Assembly (NCBI RefSeq): GCF_950295315.1
Contig: NC_080164.1
Coordinates: forward strand, 56,869,296-56,933,295
Source of the DNA: Erinaceus europaeus
Taxonomy: Eukaryota; Chordata; Mammalia; Eulipotyphla; Erinaceidae
Direction of reading: 5' to 3'
DNA length: 64,000 bases
A program made the translations under genes and the position numbers. Positions within the stretch are counted from its first letter, which is position 1. Each line of letters begins with the position of its first letter. Below, in pieces: positions 22,847 to 35,331 of the stretch. Below the pieces are notes generated by a model that made no database searches, was not told where the DNA came from, and worked only from the letters and a program-made list of their open reading frames with translations.

Positions 22847-22988
22847 ACAAGACCCCAGAGTTTCTGTCTCATTGGCAGATATCCTTTGACCTAAAAACAA
22901 GACCCCAGAATTTCTGTCTCATTGGCAGATATCCTTTGTCCTAAAAACCACTGAGAACACACACACACACACACACACACAGACACAC
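22847..22988. repeat. 50-bp tandem duplication and (CA)n
   Basis: ACAAGACCCCAGAGTTTCTG begins a 50-bp unit at 22847-22896 that recurs with two mismatches at 22897-22946. A CA run follows at 22954-22980. Confidence 0.95.
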
Positions 22989-25854
22989 ACGCGTACCTGT
23001 ATTCACCTGATCACATTTACTTTGTATATCTAAGTTGATTGTTCCATTTCATGATGGACTAGTTGCTGCATGGTTTGATAGGAGCAGGGTATTAACTAGT
23101 GTAACATTCCTGAAATTTTTAGAAACTTTTAATTGCCTCTGCCTGATGTTGCTTCTCCCTTCATGTTTCTTCCTCACAACTCTTATCGTTAAGTATGCCT
23201 AGAGTTTAAAGTTAGATAGTCCCTCTTTATTTTTTCCTTCACTTCTGAAAAATATGATAATGCATAGTTTCTTGTTTGACTTATGGAAATTGGTTGTACT
23301 GCTTTCAAGTCAAGCTAAACTTTTTGCAGTATAATTTTCTAGTTAATAGTGTAATTGTGCTAACTTCCTGGACACCCTTATGGCCTGCATTGAGTTCACG
23401 ATTGTATTTCTGCCCTTTTATTCCAGTCTATTTCTGTTGTGTGCATGTTAACACCTTTGGGCACACAGTTACTTTATTGCTGTCTTTTCTTGAAGTTTAC
23501 TGTCTGTAAATTCCAAGTTCCTATTCTCTGCTCAGTGGACTTTCATGACAGGTCTAAGGATGAATCTACAAGCAGAAAAAATACATCGACTGACTTCCAT
23601 ATGTTTTTAGATATCTTCAAGGGGAAATAAATTTAATTGAATTAGTTTGTTCCAAATAAAATAATATTTTGTCTTGTAAAGGCATGATATTTTTCTTGGG
23701 CATTTCACCTGGTAACTATTTATATTTATAAAATCTACAAAACCCAAACACCCAGATCTGGTTAGATATCTTTATACCTTTTCCCAAGTAAGGATATTAT
23801 TACATGTATCTTTGTATCACATATCTCCACATACTCTGTTGGTTAACATTATGGACCAAACATCCTGATTATTTTGTGATATTTTCATAATTCATCTGGA
23901 TGTTTTGGCTTTAGGTATACTTTAGACACAGATTACAAAGTGCTTCCCAGTAGGGTATCCCTTTGAATCTGCTTTATTGATGTAGAACAAAGTTTCAGTT
24001 GGTCACAGGTTTTAATTAAAAAAAAAAAAAAAAAAAGAGTGTTGGCTCACATTCTTCAGTGAAGGTATAGTATGCCTCATATGGAGATATATAAGAAGCT
24101 CCGTCTTCTGATTGTCAAAGTTTACTTCCCTCTTTTCTGATTCTTCTTTGTATTGTTTTACAATCTAGGTATATCTGTTTAACATGAAATGCAGAAAATG
24201 ACAGGGCTCAGACAGCTACTGCATCCAGTGACAAAGATTACTGTCATCCTGGCTCATCAGTTAATTCATCATTGGCAATGGTCCATTCCATTTCCTGGTA
24301 GCCTAGCAACAGCCAATGATGGGGAGGGCTGTTTGCCATGTGACAGTGGTATGTGGTACTTTCCAGAATGCTTTTACATAAAAATAGGATGATAATTTAT
24401 AAATTTACATTTTTATTTTAATAAATGGGAATATTTGGTTTTAGGGTTGACATTCAAAAAGGAGACAATTTTATTTTGCAGACCATGACTTTAAAGTCCT
24501 GGACTAGTGACTTGATAACAGAAATGGAGCTATCAATTTCACACATAAACAGGGTTTAAAGTTGAGCCTGTAAATGCCTTACTTTACCTTAGAATGAGTG
24601 ATATTCTCCTACAGAGTAACTATAAAAATAATGTAATTAAATGAGCTTTTCCTATGTCAGTGCTTGCGTCCTCACATACACATGCACACATAGAACATGA
24701 CATTTTTAGTCTAAACTTTGGCTTCTAATTTTCTTTATCACTAGATAGGAAAGGAAAAAAAAAAGAAAGAGATTCATGAACAACAACAATTACTGTTGTT
24801 CTCAATGCTAAAAGAAATCTCTCAGTTTCTCATATCCTTCTAACTCTCTATTGATGATTCATGGTTCAGCAACTCATTTGAAAATCTGCTCATTTGTTTT
24901 CACTGATTGTATTCCCTGGTTGTTAGTGTGTATAAATGTGTTAGCTACTTTTGAAGCTATCTTCTGTTAAAGAACTGATAGAAAATGCTATTTAAATGTC
25001 ATAATGCTTTTTTCTCTTGTTATGACACTGTCATTGAGTAAATAGTTTTATTTTATTTTAGTGTTATAGTTAAGAAAATCTATAATCACCTCCTCATGAA
25101 TCTTTTTTTAAAATCTATATTTAGCCCCATCTGTGGAGACAGGAGTGGAAAATAGGCGACTATCTAAGACATGAAATCTGTTAAATATTTAAGAGTTCTC
25201 ATCAATGATTTTATTAGACTCCAAGCTCGATAAAGGCCTCACTGACATCTAAAGCCTAATGATTTTTTTAAATATATTTAAAGCCTTGCACTGCACCTTT
25301 AAATATTGAACAATATTGAAAAATATTGAAGCCCTTTTTTTGTATATTAGCTTTAGGCAGAACTGTTGTATGATTTCCACTCCTTTCATGACATTGTAAT
25401 GATGTTACCACATACAACTTTATCTTGCATGAAAAGGTGAAGTCATGAGTGATTTCTCCAATTTAAAAGCACTCAACCCTCACAGTGCTAGAAATGAATA
25501 TTTTGCATATATTCATGCAACAATGATTCAATTTAAGATTTCTATTTTCAAACATTGCTTGAAACCTTCACTATGTTAGTAGTAAAATTGCCAAAATGTG
25601 TAATAAGATTTATTATAAATGAGTAGCATTTTATTTAGTATTTCATGTTAACATGCTTTTAGGGTTACCTGGTTTAGCAGGAAAATTCATCTTTCTTTTC
25701 TAATCAGAGATAACATTTTATTATATTTTTAAAACTACTCTTTCTGTACATACACATATTGTGGTACAAAGTGAATTTTCTCTTGTTGGCAGCACAAACC
25801 CAAACATTGCTCATGTCAGAGTTCAGTGTACCCTCACACTAAACCATTTTTTAA
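22989..25854. other. Unique non-coding sequence
   Basis: A long stretch without a gene. A pure A run lies at about 24018-24036. The segment 24190-24340 is less AT-rich and carries an X-box-like GTAGCCTAGCAAC at 24298-24310 followed by CCAAT at 24313. Confidence 0.45.
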
Positions 25855-26137
25855 AAATATTTATTTTCCGTTTTGTTGCCCTTGTTTTTTTTATTGCTGC
25901 TGTAGTTATTATTGCTATTGTTATTGATGTTGTGGTTGTTGGATAGGACAGAGAGAAATGGAGAGAGGAGGGGAAGACAGAGAGGGGGAGAGAAAGATAG
26001 ACACCTGTAGACCTGCTTCACCACCTGTGAAGTGATTCCCCTGCAGGTGGGGAGCTGGGGGCTTGAACCGGGCTCCTTATGCTGGTCCTTGCGCTCTGCG
26101 CCACCTGTGCTTAACCTGCTGTGCTACTGTCCGACTC
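25855..26137 (-). mobile_element. tRNA-derived SINE, family A
   Basis: Near full-length minus-strand copy; TAAACCATTT on both sides is the target duplication. A (GA)n tract lies at 26178-26208. Confidence 0.92.
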
Positions 26138-26175
26138 CTTAAACCATTTCTTTTAAGGTAAAAAAATAAGTAAAT

Positions 26176-26208
<33 letters not shown>

Positions 26209-26210
<2 letters not shown>

Positions 26211-27600
26211 TTACCATTTTCCCTTTATGACCTTATCCCTTATATCCAGAATAGTCCTAAAGCCATTTTGCTTTATATCTTTAAAATGGGTTCAGATTTT
26301 TTCTGAAACTTTCTCTTCTAAACACACATTCTAGCTTTTGCTTTGTGGATGTTTCATGAATGAGAGCACTAAAGCATACACTTTATAATTTCCTACAAGT
26401 CAGATCAAGATACATGTTATAAGCACAAAAATATCAGGTTAGTGGGAGCTCTTAATTGCCTCTGTGTTGGAAAGAAGCATATATAGGAGGAGAAGTAAAT
26501 ATATCTACATTGGGTTACCTATGGGCTTATAGATGAGAGAGAAGGGAATTATGTAACCATTTTATGACTGAACTTGTAATTGTCACAAAGAAAGAAAAAA
26601 ATGTATAGCCTTACTGTTTCTATGTTCATTGTGTATCTTTAGGTATCCTTATCTTTTTATATTCCAGGTTTTCAATCATTTCATCAATTATAGTGGAATC
26701 TTTCACATAACCTTTCTATATGCTCTCAAATGTATTCCTCAAACATACATGACATACATATCACACAAATAAGGTTCTGTGTATATGGAGCACCTTTTAA
26801 CAATAACAAAAGAACAAGCTGCCCCAGTCCCTATCTCACTTAGTAGTGCATGTGCCTTGCTTTGTTTAGTGGCCTGGGTTAAGCCCCAGTTAACAAGGGA
26901 GCAGAGAGAAATAACCCATCTTGCAAAAAACAAGCCTACTACTAAAATAATACGCCCTCCCCTTTCATAAAGGAAATACTAACTTGATTTTTATTTAGAA
27001 GAAACCTTGAAATGGCTCATATGACACAGTAGCAAATTCATTTTTTTTTTAGTTACCTTAAAGTCATACAGAAAAAACAACAACATATATTCTTGGGAAC
27101 TGGATATTCAACATGCTGGTTAATAATCTTTTAGATTTGGGGAAGGGAAAGTATATTATTAGGTCTTATTAGACCTCTGGGTGGGCCAAATTTTCCTAAT
27201 TGCATGGAAATCAGAGGCAGCCCCTAGACTGATATCTTACCTGCACAGAGTAAACACTCCCCCGCTGTCACTAATATCCTATAAATCATGTTAAAGAGAA
27301 GCATAATTAGCATTTTTGATCAAATCAAGCTTCAAAGTCATGAGGTACTTAAGTGAATAATGCCACACTTAGCATCAGCAGTGAATGGATTCTTCAGAGT
27401 AGATGTAGGATGACACTTGGCTCCCCCATCCACCTGCCCTTCTCCCCTTAGGAATCCAGATGAGTCAGGGTGAAAAAACATACTCATCAACTTGCCACAT
27501 TCAGTTCTGTGGATATAAACTCATCACCAAGAAGCAAAGAGTGTGGGATAGCAAGGAGAAACAATTCCATATCTGAGAATAATGAGCAGTTTTACTTTAT
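26209..27600. other. Unique non-coding sequence
   Basis: No gene. The 27160-27420 part is denser and holds an octamer-like ATTGCATGGAAAT and several ATTA cores. Confidence 0.4.
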
Positions 27601-27776
27601 TTTTTTAAAATTTTTTAATTAATTTTATTTTTGAGAGAGATGCAGAGAGAGAGACACACAGAGAAACCCCAGAGCACTGCTCAGCTCTGGTTTATGGTGG
27701 TGCAGGGGATGGAACCTGGGACTTAGGAGTCTCAGGCATGAAAGTCCGTTTGCATAACCATTATGCTGTCTCCCCC
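27601..27776 (-). mobile_element. tRNA-derived SINE, family B
   Basis: CACTGCTCAGCTCTGGTTTA, GTCTCAGGCATGAAAGTCC and CATAACCATTATGCTGTCTC form a near-complete minus-strand copy. Confidence 0.88.
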
Positions 27777-29340
27777 ACACTACTTTATTTTTTAATTATT
27801 ACTATTATTCTGTTGAAAGTCTACCCTTCCTGGACATGGCCAGATTGGTTCTGTATGTTTTTGATAGCTTTTAAAGAGGATAATATTCCGTTAAAGGACA
27901 GGTGGTTTTTCACAATTTATTTCCATCTTCATTTTTTATGAATCTTGAGAAAATTTCTATCTAGTTGTCAAAGGCTAATTAGAACTCAAGCTCATCTAGA
28001 GGTGGGTGCTCAAGTGGAATAGTGGACATATATTTCCAAAGGTTTACAGCCCCCAGGACAGTATCAGGATAGAACCCTGGGACTCCTGTTATGACACACA
28101 CTACTTTTCAAAAATTCCTGTCAACGACAGACAAGCTTTTAGCTGAAAATTCTACCCTAGAAGTTACTAGTAAATCTGCCATTATACCATCTTGTCAGAT
28201 GTTGATAGTAACAGCCTAGTGGAAGGATTAAACAAAGTAGAGAAAAGAAGGGGTCCTAGCTTCTCAATTAGACTACTAAGAGGTAGACAAGAGAGGTAGA
28301 GTAGAGGTTAGGGGTTAGGTATAGCATGCAGTCCCCTTCTAAATTCCAAGTTTTCAATATACAGTTGTTTTGACTCAAAGAAGGTCTCAGGAAACATCTA
28401 AAGCCAAGGAGGTACACATCTAATGTAACTGCCAAGGAGGTACACATCTAATGTAACTGAAGAAAAAAAAAAGTATATGCTCACTCCTTCATTTGTTCTT
28501 GGTGATGAGGAAGAAATGTGTCTTTGTGGCATGGATGACAAAAGACTGGGATTAGGGTCTTAGGCACCTAAATTCCCCTGACTCCTCCTTTCAGCATAGT
28601 ATGTAGGTCTGCTTCCTCCCCATAACCCACCAGACGGTGCTGGTTTAAGTCTTCTTATGTTGGACTGGGTGAAGCGTCTGAGAGTGATTCTTACTAGTCC
28701 CTTCTCCATCAGCTGGGTGTGTGTTGGGTTGGCTGGAGGGATGTACTTGATTGTGCTAAGATTTATTTACTTGAATATATTAATAAATATATACAAATCA
28801 TGTGTACTTTAGAAGTATACTTTGTATTGGTTTTGAGATATACTTAAGAGGACCATAAGATCTGAGTTTTAGAAGTGTATTCAAATTTTAAGGTTTCAAA
28901 TGCTAACTTTATATAGATTTGTGTGTTGCTGAAGTGTATGTTTTTAGTTTTATAGATTATTTTTCTCTTTAAGAGATTCTTTAAAAAAAAAAAAGCAACA
29001 AGGCTAAGAATGTTTTAAGTTTTATAACTTTGAGAGACTATATAAATGAATCCACAAATTAGAGAGGTATGTTCTTTATTAGGTCCTGAATTCCCAAATT
29101 GTGATTTGGGGAATATGGTCACTAAAGATATGCAGAATGTCATTTCTTGAGTCTTAGTGCTGGGAAAGCAAATAATTTCAAAAAATTAAAGCTAGCCATA
29201 TTGATTATTTGACTACTTAGGAGCACCAAGTCCTATTTCCTTTTCCCTTATGCACCATAAAAAAAGGCCACAGCTCAACTCCTTTCTTTTATTTGCTTTA
29301 TGTTGTTTTATTTTACCAAAATTAGCCAAAGCTATCCGTG
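27777..29340. other. Unique non-coding sequence with a short duplication
   Basis: A 28-bp unit starting GCCAAGGAGGTACACATC is tandemly repeated without mismatch at 28403-28430 and 28431-28458. No gene. Confidence 0.5.
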
Positions 29341-29660
29341 GTATGTATGTATGTATGTATGTATGTATTTTTATTGCCACTAGAGTTATTTCTGGGGATT
29401 GGTGCCAGCACTACCAATCCACCACTCTTGGAGGCCATTTTTTTCTTTTTATTTCTTTCTTTTTACTTTGATTTGATAGGATAGAGAGAAATTGAGAGGT
29501 TGGGAGGAGATAGAGAGGGAAAAGAGAGGCAGACACCCGAAGACCTGCTTCACTGCTCATGAAGCTTCTCTTCTGCAAATGGCGAGCAGGGGCTCAAACC
29601 CGAGTCCTTACATTTGGTAGTGTGTATGCTCAAGCAGATGTGCTGCTGCCCTGTCCCCAA
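29341..29660 (-). mobile_element. (TATG)n and tRNA-derived SINE, family A, long-tail form
   Basis: TATG microsatellite at 29341-29366, then the minus-strand long-tail module (ATTGGTGCCAGCACTACC) and family A body to CTGCTGCCCTGTCCCC. Confidence 0.8.
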
Positions 29661-30119
29661 TCTGACCTGTGTTTTTTAAAAAATTAGAGATTGCTTGAAT
29701 TATTCTAAGTATAAAAGGTGTACTTTTTGTTAAAAAAAAAACACTACTCTTCATTAATTTTATTAATTTGAACTACTGCATAGTAGCTGAAGTCCATGTA
29801 AATCTCTTTTGGAATTCCTTGAATTATTTCTCAAGTTATGCTTTCAAGAGGTTTCTGAATAAGTTGATCATGTATGCCACAAAAAGGGATGGGGACCTCA
29901 TTCGAACAGATGACTGGACCAAGTTTTCATCTAAATAGACCTATGATCTTTATTCTCTCAGGAGGACTTTCCTGATCATCCGATTTCAAATTGTATAGTA
30001 AGTGCATGTTCTGCACATACTTTCTGCCTTCTCCAAATTTTCAATCTCCTATGTTCCGCCATCTATGTATTTTAATTATCTTTGTTGTCTATCATTTCTA
30101 CTCTCTTGCTCCCCTCTTT
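29661..30119. other. Unique non-coding sequence
   Basis: Nothing recognisable. Confidence 0.4.
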
Positions 30120-30240
30120 ACACATGAAGTGTACTCCATGAGAACAAAAGTTTCTGCTTTCACTGAATACTCAGAGTCTTTAACAGTGTATAGCACATAG
30201 TAGGTATTTGAGAAATGTTGGCTGAATAAATAAATGAAAT
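30120..30240 (+). mobile_element. LINE L2 3' end (relic)
   Basis: ACTCCATGAGAACAAAAGTTTC, then ATAGCACATAGTAGGTATTTG and CTGAATAAATAAATGAA follow the L2 3' end closely. Confidence 0.75.
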
Positions 30241-31250
30241 GGTGAACATTATCTATCAAGCTATCTGGTTATTATGTTTAATATCTATCAGCTGATGAAT
30301 CGAGTCAATGTTATCTTTCTTTCTTTTGCTTTCTTCCCCTGCCTTTGTCATTTTGGTCATTTTCTATTCCATGTCTTATTCCTTTGACAATTTGTGTGAC
30401 ACCAAAATGTGGGAGAAAGAAACCAAAAATTCATCATTCAAGTTATTTTACCTCATGTAGGTCAAGAAAACTGGCCATGTCAGCAAATATTTCACCTTCT
30501 AACTGGTTGTTTTGACACTTTGAGGACACTGCTTCTGTTTTATGCAGTGTCATGTGGTCTTCATACATTCATAGCACACAGAGAATTTGATCATAAGACA
30601 CTTGACACATTCTCGAGGTAAAAGAACTGAAGCAAACAGTTTGAGCCTGCCATACTAGAATGTGATGAAGTCTGAAAGTGCTGACTTATACATAGCTTTC
30701 TATCTTTGCATCCTTAGTGATACAAATACAATTTATAATATACATAAGTATTGAACATAAATAGTCATTAAAGTCCAGCTACTGTGTCTTCTCCTATCTT
30801 TTATCTCCTATCTTTTATTTCTGAGAGTATATATATGTATATATATATGTATATGTATATATCATAATAAGTATCTTCTTTATGTATACTTACATCCAGA
30901 AATTATATATGTAGGTAGGTGTTCATAATACCTTATACATTGTAGGCATTCAAAATATTTGTCAGATCAATCGAATTATATCTTACAAGTATATTGAAAG
31001 AGAATATAAAGGAATGATATGTTGAATAAACAGGAATTAGTGTAACAGAGCATAAGTTTGCTGTTTGCTCTAGGCTGCTTTTACCCTGCATGAGGAATCC
31101 ATACCTCTTTACTTTCTACCTCTCTTTGGCTCTCTTCTCGATGAAGAAACATCCCTTACACCTGCTGGTTGTTTTTATGAGCTGTTTGGGATTTACTGGG
31201 GCCTTCCCCAGAGGTGACTGTGTTTCAGTGTTGAGTGAATAATGCAAAAC
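30241..31250. other. Unique sequence with AT repeat
   Basis: TATATG repeats at about 30824-30866. No gene. Confidence 0.4.
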
Positions 31251-33689
31251 AGTCTACAGGCTGCATGCATGGAGTAATCACTGGGAATGCTTCAAAACAA
31301 TCTCAGGTTGGTAAAATTTTCCACAGAAAATAATAATAGTGGTAACAATAGCAGCAACAGCAACAATAAACAAGATATGCCCTGTATGCTTCCACCCAAT
31401 TATTAGCTAATAATGCATAATTATGATTAATTCTACACTTTAAATGCAGATTCTAAGTAGCAATAACCATTTATTTTATGTTTTCATGTTATTTTCCTGC
31501 ACGTCTTTATGTCAATTATGTGTTTTCAGGCACATCTGATTGTGTTCTACTGTGGTTTTGATGGTTTGGTAATTGTACATTTAAAAAAATAACACGTGTT
31601 TAGTATAAAAAATAATTACGTTAAGCATTCCTACTAATTTTGCCAGTCAAAAAAAAAATGGCACCCCACAAATTTTCAGCATATAGCGGGTGGCCAGCCT
31701 ACTTAGGAGCTTTATGATGTGTGGCTGGTTTTTGTGAGGGAGCTCTGCAAGGCAGTTTTCTCAAAGGCAGAGACAGAATGTGGTGGACAGCAGCATAGCC
31801 TTGCTCTGGTCCCTGTATTCCCTTAAAATTCATCTCTGGCCTCCATCTAATCAACCACTTCCTAGTTGCCATTACAATAACAGTGCTGAAAATATCATTT
31901 TGAAATGTAGCTGCAATCCAAATTGACAGAGCTTCTGCCAGCAAGTCAGACGGTCAGGGATATATAACAGTTTCCTTCTTTCAGTTTGTTCCTATTTAGA
32001 AGAAGTTGATCCCTGGTAACACTGAAGAAAAAATATTAGATATGTTATAAAAAGATCTTCCCAGAAAATCCTTGGAAACAGGGAAGCAGAGTAGTAGCAG
32101 AAACAAGGGGGTAGGGGGCCAGAAAGAATTGCATAAGAAAAGGTCTCCTCTGTATTGCAACCTTTGGGGAATATTTTCTTGTGATGCATTAAAAATATCT
32201 GATTCTTATAACAATTTTCTGCTCCTGTGGCTCAAAATAGCATTCAGTTAAGGGGGGAGGGTAAATGTGGCAATTAGTTGGCTTTATTTCTGAGGTTTAT
32301 TACTTTGATTCTTTTTTGATTTAATCAGCCACGAATGCAGCTACCAGCAGACGGTGACTTTTCCCTGAAATGTGCTTCCTGCCCAGAACAGTGGCTTGTG
32401 ATTGTAGGTTAATGTTAATGAAACATGAAAAGGCAGACCCTTTTTAGGAAAATTTGTTATTAGCAAATAACGACTTGATAACATATCAAATCACACCAGA
32501 AATCACTCCATCGAAAATATGGCTGGAGCACATTCTAGAGCCAGCCCACCATGCTCAAGTGATAAATTTGTTTACATCCTTTAAAAGTTCTAACTCGGTA
32601 CAGACGAGGTGACGTCCTACTTTTCACATTCATGTTCTATTCACAAACATAAAGAGACTCTGAGCCATTAGGGAAGCTTTCATTTTGGCTGGGGAAGGAT
32701 GAAATGATAGTGATAGTGGCTTTCATAGCAGAAAATAATTGTATACTTTTCTTATTATTATTTTTGGCAAGGCACACGCATTTCGGCTTTCTGGTGTATT
32801 ACATCATTACATTGTATAATGCATCATAATGATAGAGTGAATAGAGATGAAGAAATGCCAGCGTCTGCTGCAAGTTAAAAGAGAGAGACATAGCATGCAT
32901 TTTCAGCTGGGGAGGCTGCTGTTCACCGAAGTGTTCTGTGAGATGAAACAAAGCTGCCTTCCCACTTGGCATTCACATTAATTGTGGATTTGCCAAACGG
33001 CCAGTTTCGTGGGTATATAAATTAGCGGGGAATAATTCCACTTGTCTCAAAAACCAGAATATCTGAGGAATACTTCTTGAAATGGTGACTTATTTGTTTT
33101 TCTGTGGTTTGCTCCCAGAAAAACTCCAGCATCTGCCAAACATAAAAAAAAAAAACCTCTGTGTTCTACCTTGGCATGCATACCTGTGTGAGAGGCAATG
33201 GCTGTCATTAGAACAAATAGAAGTTTTATTATTTCCAGCAGCTTATTTTTCAGATGTATTAAAATAAATCTTTTTTTCCTAAATCCTCATTATTGAAAAT
33301 TGAGAGTCTATTGATGTCTCTTGAGAGTAAATTTAAACACGCAGGTTGTTATTAATAATACTCCTAGTAAATGTTCATCAAGAGTCCAGCATAGTGTAGG
33401 AGCTGCCAATCAGGATATGTCAATGGGATGCTAAGATAACCAGTTACAAAGGAAACAGAAATTGCAGGCAGTTAATGTATTTGTTATATTTTTTGCCATT
33501 GTATTGCAAAATAAATGCATTTCAGTGAATAACATATTTTTAATAAACCAAATTTAGCTAAACCTATTGATGCTACCTGCTAAAATGTCTGGTTGCACAC
33601 AATTATAGTAACAATAGATACATCATCTATAGAATTCAGTGTTCTTTTAGCCTTTGAGAATTTAAATGGACTGAATCTTAAATTCACTC
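31251..33689. other. Repeat-poor non-coding block
   Basis: About 2.4 kb without a recognisable SINE or LINE, unusual here. The segment 32230-33080 is rich in homeodomain-like ATTA cores and has a CRE-like TGACGTCC at about 32611. It may be a conserved regulatory element; there is no coding signal. Confidence 0.35.
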
Positions 33690-33825
33690 ATTCAGAGCAT
33701 GGAGATAGCTTAGTGTCAAATCACAGGACTAATATACCTGAGGCTCCAGATTTGATGCCCAGTACCACATATGCCAGAATTGAGTGGTAGACTGATCTCT
33801 CTCTCATCAAATATAAATACATAAA
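33690..33825 (+). mobile_element. tRNA-derived SINE, family B
   Basis: GAGCATGGAGATAGCTTAGTG, CCTGAGGCTCCAGATTTGAT and ATCAAATATAAATACATAAA. Confidence 0.6.
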
Positions 33826-33998
33826 TTGTTTACAAGATGGTAAAATGAATTGTCTTATTCTATAATTGTGAGGCTATTTTGTGCTTTGCACTATTGTTCT
33901 GGTAACAGATATGTAACTGCGAACAAAAACAGACTTAGATTTGCTCATCTTGGAGCTTTTGGTCTTAGGTCTACAATTCCTTATAGAGAAGCTGTTTG

Positions 33999-34309
33999 AG
34001 GGGGCTGAGTGTGATGCACTGGATTAAACACATATAGTATAAAGCACAAGAACCCTCAGAAGAATCCTGGTTTGAGCCCCTAGCTTCCCACCTGTAGCGG
34101 AGTCACTTCATGAGCGATGAAGCTGGTCTGCAAGTGCCTATTTTTCTCTCTTCCTCTCTGTCTTCCCCACCCCTCTCAATTTCTCTCTGTCCTAACCAAT
34201 AAAATGAAAACAACAACAACAACAACAACAACAAAAAACACCAGGGGCAATGGATTCATAGTGCTGGCACCAAGCCCCAGCATTAACCCTGGAGGTTAAA
34301 AAAAAAAAA
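33999..34309 (+). mobile_element. tRNA-derived SINE, family A, long-tail form
   Basis: Sense copy with (CAA)n and the tail module GCACCAAGCCCCAGCATTAA before an A run. GTTTGA on both sides is a possible target duplication. Confidence 0.9.
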
Positions 34310-34769
34310 AAGTTTGATATTTTTACCATACCAGTTTCCACATTTGTATCAATTCTCTTCCAGCAGTCACTTTTAGTTGAGCCAATTAGCCTTGATCTTA
34401 TTGAGAAAGCTCACATTATTTTTTAACATGTGTGCTGTCACTTTAAGTTTTACCAGAAAGAAAAAAAAAAAGGAAAAAAATTATAAAGAGGGTAGGGGAT
34501 GGGGCTAAACCAGCTAAGTTGGAGACATAGTACATGGACTTTTTATTATTACCTGTTTATCTGGGTGTTGAGGAGACTCAACTTCTCTGTCTTTTACATA
34601 ATAGGACACTTTGGATTTTCACTAATCATACAATACAATAAATAACCCAATGGTATAAAAGTCTATTTTTCAATGTTTCCTATACTCCACACACATCACA
34701 GCTATCAAGTTCCTTACAATTTAAAAAATGTTTTCTGAAACATTTACCTTATTTGCCTAGTGGTAAACA
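34310..34769. other. Unique non-coding sequence
   Basis: Nothing recognisable. Confidence 0.4.
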
Positions 34770-34960
34770 TCATAGAATTCAGAATTATCTAGATGAATAG
34801 ACCTTGGTTCAAAAACATAGCTTTGCCATGTATTTGCTGGTTGATCTTAAATTTTATAAACTTCAATTTCTTCCTTATAAATGTAGTTGCTATCTTATAG
34901 GACTGCTATGAGAGTTGGTAATAATCCATTACACTTGCTTATAGGAAACAGTAAATGATT
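34770..34960 (+). mobile_element. MIR-like SINE relic
   Basis: ATAGACCTTGGTTCAAAAAC, TTCAATTTCTTCCTTATAAA and GGACTGCTATGAGAGTTGG follow the MIR consensus order. Confidence 0.65.
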
Positions 34961-35053
34961 ACTTTATTTTTAAATAATTTCTAATCCTTATTACAACTTT
35001 AAAATACATTCCACTAATGACTAAGTGAAATATATAATTTATTTCTTTTTCTT

Positions 35054-35331
35054 TTTTATATTTATTTATTTTTCCTTTTGTTGCCCTTGTTTTTTATTGT
35101 TGTAGTTATTGTTGTTACTGATGTCATCATTGTTGGATAGGACAGAGAGAAATGTAGAGAGGAGGGGAAGAGAGAGAGGAGGAGAGAAAGAAAGACACCT
35201 GCAGACCTGCTTCACCAACTGTGAAGCGACTCCCCTGCAGGTGAGGAGCCGGGGGCTTGAACTAGAATCCTTACACCGGTCCTTGAGCTTCGCACCACTT
35301 GTGCTTAACCCGCTGCGCTACTGCCTGACTC
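35054..35331 (-). mobile_element. tRNA-derived SINE, family A
   Basis: Near full-length minus-strand copy; TTATTTCTTTTTCT stands on both sides. Confidence 0.92.
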
